Shown here: one piece after another, positions 55,190-64,000 of the stretch
Layout: every line of letters begins with the position of its first letter
How positions within the stretch are numbered: position 1 is the stretch's first letter
Assembly: GCA_030770545.1 (NCBI GenBank)
Contig: CM061092.1
Span: forward strand, 18,229,501-18,293,500
Reading direction: 5' to 3'
DNA length: 64,000 nucleotides
Source of the DNA: Macropodus opercularis
Lineage: Eukaryota > Chordata > Actinopteri > Anabantiformes > Osphronemidae
Translations under genes and position numbers: made by a program
Notes under the pieces: generated by a model
The model's input: only the letters and a program-made list of their open reading frames with translations
Databases searched by the model: none
What the model was told of the DNA's origin: nothing

Positions 55190-58100
55190 TCAATGAAGTT
55201 AGCAGCAAACGCATTTGTGTGATTTTAACAATGTACCGCGTATGTGACTATCAGTTCAAATGAAAGTAGTCACTGCTCTTCATTTACTGGAGCTTTGCTG
55301 GCATGCAAAGCGGAATAAGCGATGACTGATGTGACGCTGGCATTCATTAAACATAACATTAATAAACATCCTCAGAAATCAATGAACCAGAATAAAAAAG
55401 GTATATGTTGCAGATAAACACAAAATAAATCAATTATGTACGTAACAAAGCGCTACTGTCATAAAGGGAACAGGACTGGAACCGGATTGTATGATTCTGT
55501 GTGAATGCTCTGCAGATGCAGTACGTGTTGCATTTATGGGAACTTTGGGCCCATGTCGTCAGTACTGCAGGACTACACAGGTGCGCTGTGAACTGCCTCT
55601 AAGCCCCGACGCAGTGCACCACTGGAACAGCAACAGCCACTAATGAGATGCAAGGAAACGGAGCCTTAGAGGGATTGATCATGTGTTTAGCTGAGGTTTT
55701 GGGTGGTCAGAGATGGTTATGGGCGTACTGCAGCATTCATTTTCATCTTGCAATAGCTTCTGCTTCTGCTTGCCATGGTTACAGTTTACAGATACAGATA
55801 AGACCTGTCTTGTACAAGGGTATGCATTGCAGAGATACTTGAATAATGGGATATTGATCATGGGATATGAATCACTGCCAAGTAGTTGGAGCTCTTAGTC
55901 ACTTTAAAGAGACACTGGGTACATGCATCCTCTCTCCTGCAAACAATCTACGACTATGATTGATAAAGGCGTTTTTCTATATAGAAGATCGGCTCAAATA
56001 ATTTAGTTTTAGGGGACAGCACTTCAAAAGCCATTACCATGGAGTGGTTGCATTTATACTGATGTGAAATAGCAGCTACTCTATCACCTCGTCCATTTTT
56101 ACGATGGGGCTTCCTTTCATAATCCCTGCTCTGCTCTAATGTGTTGCCCTAATCAGCCTTAAATTGTCATCTTGGTTTGATTTAACTCCGCCATAATGAG
56201 AAATCTGCCTTTAGAATGACAGCAGCCATCCATTTATCCGTTCGTTCTCGCTTTACGTGACCTCTCAACACCTCCCCTGGACCGTCCAAATTGAACCTGG
56301 AAGACACAGCGGGTCTGGATTGTGCGATGACAAAAAAAACATATATTTTCCTGGACAGACTATTGGGCTTTTCATCATTCATACTGCAGGCTTATGAAAG
56401 ACTTGGGAAGATTATTTGAAAAGTTTATTTCAAAGGGTTCTTTGAAATAGATCACTGATGGGCTTGGGTAAAATATATTTATGGGTTTTGTGACCATGTT
56501 GACTTGATGGAATCACAGAGTGAGGGCAAAGTCTAAATGGATCATTTGCACAAGGAAAAGGCCCATTGTGCTCACCCAGCGTCACTCAGTCTCCATTTCC
56601 CACATGTCTGAGAGCGATTATCAAAGAATGAAAGTAAAATGAAAGTAGACCTATTTCCATTTAGCCTGTGTTTGGCTGGTGACATGTTTGTTAGAGTCTC
56701 TGCTGTGTTTTAATGAGAGTACACTGCATAATCTCCATGTAGGATAGAGCCTCAGATCTTGGCTGTTTTTCTCACGTCACAGTGAATTAGTTTTCCGTTG
56801 CCTTTGCTGCCGTTCTGACACTTGTTTTAGCATACTTAAATGTCAAGTATAATGATTCCCAATTGGATTACTGCTCTGTGGGTGTGGATGCACTGCTTTC
56901 CTAACGTTTGAGTTTGTAAATGATTTTTGCGACGGGGTAATTTGCACGGTTCTTTTCTTTGTGCTTGCATGTTTAAGGCACATGAGACTACGTGAATGAA
57001 TGCTCTTGGTGCTTCTTTTTTTTTTTTGCACATGCTCCTGCTCCAAATCCAAAACCTCCCAAGCAATGTAATTATTAGACTTCAAAACGAATGCTGTTCC
57101 TGCCGCTGTCAGCAGTAGCAGACATATAAAAACAGTCCCTTATGGTGACGCCAGCATGTACTTGGCTTAAACAGTGAGCATTCATAACAAAGTCTATTTT
57201 TACTGTTACTAACAATGATTAGATATGTATACATTTATGTTTTGTTGGTTTAAGCTTAAATAGATGTAACAGTATGTGTGTTCTGTATTTGTTAAATTCT
57301 TTGCTATAACATAGTTGAACACTTACAACCTTTACAGAGGAAATGGCTTACTAATACAGAGCAGGTGATTCTAAATGCAGCACACATCCCTCGCCCTGAG
57401 TTGTATGTAGACACACGGACAATATTCCACACAATTTTTCATCTGAGTCATCATTTCCTGCTCATCTACAATGGAATTCCTAATCTGGAAGGGAAGCCAT
57501 TGAGTTGAAAAATGTAGTAAAAATAAGTGGTGAACTATTGAAAAAATAGCTGTTGTATTAAAGGAGTCTGTGCTGTTGGAGTGGACATTCAGCCTATTAA
57601 ACCAGGCATGTTTCGTAACTAATGAACAGAAATAATATGTTTAAGAACAGCTCAGGTTGGCGTTAGGTTAGCAGCTAAGACGCGTGTACAGTCAATCTGT
57701 GATTGTCTTTACAGTCTTTGCATCTATAATTTCCTCTGTATAACATTGCTACAATGTTGTAGTGAAGCAGGTGTCCATCGACGTATGCAACAGCATTAAA
57801 ATGCATATTGCATAAATCAAATAGCCTGACACTATAGAAATAACTGTGGGATAATGCATCACCAAAGCTGAGAGGCAGTTTCAACTGGCTCTTTTTTATG
57901 CATAAACACCCTTTTCTCAGCTTCTTGGCTTTGTTTATGTGGCTTCTTTTTTTATTATTTCTTGATATTGTTCACCTTTGAAATAAAATAATTTGCCATT
58001 TGAAAAATCATATTCTCTTTCCTGCCATCGGTAGGGAAATACTTCAGAGTATGTTCAGTTATTTTACTTTTCAGAGTTGATATATGTAGCTGACTAATGC

Positions 58101-61100
58101 CGTTGAATAGAACATTATCCATTTTTCTATGATTTATCGTCTGGTTTAAAGCAAAGAGCTGTATCGTACAAAGTCATTTACTGGTGATTCATTGGTACAC
58201 CTGAACATGCTGTTGAGTTACCTTTACTGTCGGTCTAGGCTGATAAATAATTGTTCTCGGTAAATCCTATATTGACACTGCTATGAAATCATGCCTAACT
58301 ACCCAACCGCCTTATATTGTTACATTGTTAGATCAGGCTTGTGTGTTGGCAAACTGCAGGCAGCGGTGTCAGGGAAGAATGCCTCTCATGTGTGGCAGCT
58401 CATGAACCTTTGGTTAAAATCCGTGCTAATGCGGTACCTTAGCAACCAGCATTTCCAGCTTTTGAAAACAATAATTAGCTGGTTGTGTTTAACAAACCCT
58501 CTCACTAATGATATTGTGTAAGGCTGTACGGCTGCAGGTGAGTCATGTCACGCCGGAAACGGGCTGGGTATCCGTGGCGAGTGGTAAATATACTGCACAT
58601 TAATTTGTTGTTTTGAAGGCATTACCAAGAGAGCTCATGCTCATCAGTTTGTCTCTCATCCATGTTCCATTGAATACATTAAAAAGCAGCTGCCTCTGAT
58701 TGATACCCCTCATCCTGTATGCCTCACAGAGCAGCACTCTGATTGAGACTGTGCCTCTCCTTGATGCTTCTCACAGAGATGTGAGGAGAAACGTGTGGAT
58801 GGAGCCAGTGATGACCAGTGTGGAGGAGCAGGCCAGCGAGACTGAGTGTGATTACTCATGTCATATCTAACTCAAACATTATCTTGCTTCTAGTGTCTGT
58901 ACAGTAAGTTGAAGTGGACGATTTGCAAACAGTCTTTTTTATGGTGGTATATTTCAGTAAACCTTTTTTTACAGTCAGCCTGACTTCAAGTAGGTTATGG
59001 TCAGTTTGTATTTCTGGAATCTCCTAGTACAGACGTGGGGTCCACTGCTCTGAGACGCATTCTTGACCAACTGGACTGTCACTGTTTCCAGCCTGTATGT
59101 CTACAGGATTGTGTTGTGAAGGTTTTGAAAGCTATTCCATTTTTTGTCATGAAATTTTGTGCAGCCATAAAATGATTCAGTGTGTAGTAACGTAGCCGTC
59201 AAAGAATCCAAAACTGAAAGCTGCCGCTCAGAAACATAAAGTCATGCTCCGTAGGAAACCACAGACAGCGTGTAGCTCTTTACTAGCTCTCTTCCTCCCT
59301 CTCGCCATAGACGTCCACCTGACTGTCTTTGAACTGATGCACCATTAATGGTGCTTTATCACAAGGCCCTTCCACTAACACCTTTCTTCCACGCAGCCGT
59401 GTCTTGTTTGATGCCTCTTTTCTGATTCCTTTCCTTTCACCTAAACACATTTTCACTGCTCTTTAATGCATTTTCTTTGCCTTAATATATTTATTTTCCT
59501 GAGGCAGGAGGAGACATGAGCTGTTTGAGCTCCACGTATTGATTGTTGTGGGGAATTTGATGCCTAGAGACTTGCTGTTCCCCTCTCCTACTCTCGCTTC
59601 TCTCCTCCACCCCAGGGGAGTTTTAAATGGAAACACATTACTATGAATCACACAGCAGGGAGCTCCATGATTGATAGCATTGCTTACCATTTACTAGTCA
59701 CTGTCTGGAGATAAGCCCGGAATTTATGGAGTATTGGAAATCCTTGCCGCTGCTACACATGGATTAGGGTGAGGAACGACTCCACACTGCCACTGAAGTC
59801 ACCTGGTTAACAGCTTAAGTAGAAAGCAATGGGCCTGTTTTGTTATTATGAAATTAATATTTCATGTTATTTTTGGGGTTTGTTTTGGTCTGTGACTGTA
59901 AAAGAAGGAGAGAATGTTTTGCAAGTTGTGGCCGCTGGCTTTTACTTCTCTGTCCAGATCATTGTAAATGCATCATATTCTGTCAAACCTTAAAAACAGC
60001 TGTAGGAAGTCATTCCAGGGACGTGTACAGTAAACGGGTACGGCTCTACTTGTCTCACACCTCACAGAAAGAAAACACTGTTTTTATTAATCTAGCTGTG
60101 TGAATGGCAAGACAAAACTATGTTTCATGTGCAGGTCTGTGCGTGAAGATACACAAATGCCATTAAACTGACAGATTGAATGGAAAAATATGAAAAATAA
60201 TACAACAAATAATCACTGCAAGCCCCGTAGCTCCCAGTGACACTTCTGAGCCTTCCACCTGTTCCAGGTGCCGGCTTTCCCAGGCTGCGTGTCTCAGGGA
60301 AAACTAAGCTAAGACCAGTGATGTGAATGCAGCTTTTCTTTATGTAGAACAATTCCCTCATCTGATGCCACTTTTCTTTTTCAGCAGGGTACTTGCAGAC
60401 TTCAGCCTTTTTTATTCTTTTGTAGCTTACAGACTTTAAAAGTTATAGCTCATATAGAGCGTTTGTGTAGCTCACAACTGCTCACAGATTCGCCTTTTCA
60501 ACCAATAAAGCCAAATTACAGTCCTCTAGTTTTTCTTTATATCTAGCTCAGAATAGGGACCTTTCATTTTATACCCGGGAAGCTACTTGGAGACTTACTA
60601 TTTTCACCTCAGACTTGTTTTATGTCTGCCTTTTTGTAGTTATTACAGATGTTCAAAACAGCTCACATATCAGTTCAGATTTTAAACCCTGTGGAAGTCA
60701 GTCTTCCACCCATGGAAACTTTGAACTCCCTTGAAGTTTTTAAACCTCAGATGCAGTTTACTGCTTCATTTTTTGCATTTTCTAATGAGACACAGGGATG
60801 ATTTGGAGAGGTTGGATTTTATAAATAAGCAGCCTACAGATGTTACTTTAATATTTATTGCGTTATCATTTGACAAAAGTGTTTGTACCTAACAAATCTT
60901 GCAAAGACATGTTTAATGGAGGATGAAGCATGAAGAGAGCTCAGCTTTATTAGAACATGCAGTGTTTGCATATCTGGAGATTAGTTAGTTCTGTATTTAA
61001 AGTCTTATATTCACATCAGCTTTCCTACCGCATATGAAAATGCAGCATTTTTATACTTTGTTCATAAGGAAAATAAACAGCTAAAGAATCTTTTATTGTT

Positions 61101-64000
61101 TACCAGCAGTTCACAGACTAACTTTATGCTTAAGATTCAAGCAGCTTGCTTCTACGTTTTTACACTTTAAAGGAGAGGGACTCGTGTTTATTGACCTCTC
61201 TGTACCTGTTTCTAGTAGCCTTCAGGCCTCTGTATTTACACCTCACAGGCATTTTAGAGATCTGCAGCCTTTTTCGCTGAACAGTGCTTTTTATTCATCA
61301 GATGCAGTGTACAGAGCTCAGTCTTTACAACTTTTACCCAGACCATTCCAGCTAGTTCTCATTTCAAGCTGGAGTTTATCTTACGACTGTCTCTACATCA
61401 GTGCCAACATAACAAGTAATGTGAGAGGGTGGACAGATAGCAATACAACGATTATTATTGTTATAATTCAGAATTTTTAGATATTCCCCTGTTTTGCGTC
61501 TTAGAACTAAGCAGTAACACTCGAGTTCTGCTCAGCTCAGCTGGGCCAGAGGCAGCTTGCACATACTGTATCTGTACTGTAGCAGATAAGCGCATCCAGC
61601 CATTTGTAACCAAGCTTGGTTTACCTAGACTGCTACAAATGATGAGAAGGTGTTGGGCAGGTAGCCAGGAGCAGGACTGATCAAAGTTTCAGAGCAGCTG
61701 CCCCTTGCGCCATCAGGGCCGCTTCATAATATCCTGCCAAACATTTGATCTGCTACCGCTGATATTCAACAAGTTGTTTTACATCTCCACTCTGCCAGCA
61801 CATCACACGTGGGGGCTATTGCTGTGGTGTGGACTCGATTATGGAACATGACTTAATTCTCTTTGACACAAAGCCAATTCATGGGGTGATTGTTTCACAG
61901 GTTCATCCTCTCTCCCCACACGGCGTGAAGACAAGGGGGCAGTGTTGGGGGGTGTATTAGGCGTGAGAGGGGAATAGCTGTCAGCCCATGTAGAGAGAGA
62001 GAGAGAGGACACAGCATAGCCCATCACTTCTCCTCCCTGAGAGCCTTATTACAGAGGCAGACCAGGGTGAGAGCTGGTAATTAATTTGGAGAGAGCTGAT
62101 ATTGGTGTTGATGCACCAGAGACTGACAATCGTGGCTGTCTGGTGCTTGTGCCTGTACACAGGGCTTTCTTTCTTCCTTTGTCTATAACAAGAAAAGGTG
62201 GTGGAGGAAGAGCAATGAGAGAATAAGAGGGTGGGAGCTGAAGAAAAAGGAAGGAGGATGACAGAAGCGCCTCAGCTGTAGCCTGCAGCTAACGTCAAAG
62301 CTCCTCTACAAAGATAGCCCACAGCAATGCATATTTATGCTTCCTCTCTTGTCCCCCGGCCTCTCTGCTCCTCCGCAGCTCATATCCTCATCTCCCATCT
62401 CTCACTCCCTCTCTTTCACACCTATCCATCTTCGCAGCCATCTCGTCTCCTCTGGTGTGTCTTCTCCTCTGTTATAAGCGTGTGTGTCATTCGTGGAAGC
62501 TTTTCTTTTTATAAATAACGACTCTCCTCTCTGCGTGGCAAATTATTAATGCCGCTGGATGGAAGTAAGCTTGTTTCCTATCAGTTCATCCATTCAGAAA
62601 GCTCCGTGCACCACAGCAGCAAAATTACAGCACTAAGCAACCACAGTGAGTGAAGGGAGCTAAGAATTTGCTCTGTTACTCATGCAAATCCACTGTCAGG
62701 TCACAGCTAAGGACAAATTCAAGATTGTTTTTAATGGCTGAGGGAGAATGCGAGAATAAATTGGAAAAGACAAGACAATAAATGGATTTAAACTAGTAAC
62801 TTGTGCTGCTTAAAGCTTCCCGTTGTGTTTTGGACACAGGTACTCTAATTGTCTGACCAATGTATACAGCAGATGTTATTCTTTGTTGGAAGAAATTGTT
62901 GGTCTGATGCCACAATTTAATATCCTGTGTCACATAATCTGTATTATTCTGTTACCATGGCAGTAAAGTCATTTGTGTAACTGGATGAGTCCACAGCACA
63001 GTCACAAATTTTAAATGAATATGGACTGTGACTCGCGTGTGTCACTATCATGGTTGGGAAAGTGGTTTGTCTTAAAGAAAAACCCCTGAGAAATACGTGA
63101 ACGCAATCTGTGCATTTGATAATGACCAAATGATGTTAATGTTAGCCTCTAGGTGAACCCCATGATGATGAGCTGGACCACTGGTGATCGTGTTGTCCTG
63201 GCTGGTTCTTTAGCTGTTAGCTCTAACTACATATTTCCAGACCTTTCAGCAGCAGCTCAGGTGCTGACTACGGTCAGGAAGACAGTTAGACTTGTTTCAC
63301 CTGTGCTCGAGTGTGTCAACAGAAAAAAATGATTAATGTTAAATATGGGGCATGTGCTCCACCTCAGTGTGTTTAAGTTAATGTTCATGCATATATTCAT
63401 TCACTGTCCGGGTCACATGAGGCTGGAGTTGTATCCCAGCATGCACTTGGGCAGAAAGACAGGTCGGTCATTCACCACGTGGCTGATCACTCCTGGGTTT
63501 AAGTTGTTAAATGAGACTTTGTTGCCTAGATTGACCTGACTCGAGTTCATTTGTTGTGGACTGTTCCAGGGAGACATTTTATCAAACTGTACTTTTTACA
63601 GTTTGAATTCATTCCCCAAACTCTCCTCTATCTCTGTTTGATTTTCCCACCATTTCATTCTTCTGTTTCATAAATTGTGCATCTAAGGCAGGGCCCATGG
63701 TAGTGGTGAAACTAGGTCCTGGGCTTCAAATAGCAGCTCATTTTTATCCCAGGGGCCCACAGCTGAAGAAAGGCCAAGAGAAGCCTAGAGAGACAGACAT
63801 ACACAGTGGTAGAAATAGAGGGCACGTTTTTGATGAAAATTAATATTTGTCATTTGTTGCAGGAGACCATACCCCGTGGATGATACAGCGTAACAGGCGT
63901 TGTTTGAACCTTCTTCTTTTGAACATATCCGAGCATAACTTTGGGAACATGTGGGTACTGAGGGTGTACAGTACAGTGTGTGTGTCTGTGTGCGCACAGT
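55190..64000. other. No gene recognised
   Basis: AT-rich non-coding sequence to the window end. Open frames are under 100 codons with no recognised family. A short GA repeat lies at about 61993-62008. The stretch 60390-61350 has loosely recurring AGCTCACAGACTTT-like words. No RNA gene was identified. Confidence 0.4.

Overview
The window looks like nuclear DNA of a ray-finned fish, probably a percomorph teleost. The evidence is the repeat content: an L2-clade LINE whose ORF1 carries an esterase domain, Ty3/gypsy chromovirus pieces, hAT, piggyBac and Tc1 elements, AT microsatellites, and a retrocopy of the vertebrate gene MTMR9. I find no intact host protein-coding gene. The left half (about 1-31 kb) is a dense transposon cluster. 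The right half (about 31-64 kb) is AT-rich unique-looking sequence with scattered repeats, and reads as intergenic or deep intronic DNA.

Layout of the left half. 0.9-2.0 kb: a LINE reverse-transcriptase scrap, a Tc1 transposase scrap, and an MTMR9 retrocopy whose two halves point toward opposite strands. 2.3-3.7 kb: two LTR-like blocks and an L2 tail, all on the minus strand. 7.6-10.0 kb: a decayed piggyBac element with a GC-rich, homopolymer-rich block inside. 10.65-13.02 kb: a hAT element with exact 8-bp target duplications and a BED-type transposase broken by frameshifts. 13.9-20.5 kb: a nearly intact L2 LINE on the minus strand, inserted in an older copy of its own family. 20.5-27.0 kb: a decayed chromovirus holding three further elements, one inside another (solo LTR, then hAT, then an internally deleted LTR element). 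27.0-30.6 kb: a second Ty3/gypsy pol, nearly full length, with a dead integrase.

Layout of the right half. A small TTAA-flanked MITE lies at 31.6 kb, LTR fragments at 33.0 and 37.7 kb, and a tRNA-like SINE head near 48.7 kb. There is a perfect 18-bp hairpin at 55.15 kb and one exon-like 63-bp block at 42.4 kb. No convincing coding exon, structural RNA gene or CRISPR array was seen.

How the parts relate. The L2 is the only element whose protein frames look usable. Its ORF1 and ORF2 share one reading frame, separated by a single TGA, and ORF2 has no ATG ahead of its endonuclease domain. It could therefore be a readthrough polyprotein, or one long ORF with one recent nonsense change. Its family also supplied the outer host copy and tails at 3.3 and 10.3 kb. 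LINE machinery of this sort is a plausible source of the MTMR9 retrocopy. The nesting gives a relative insertion order that needs no dating.
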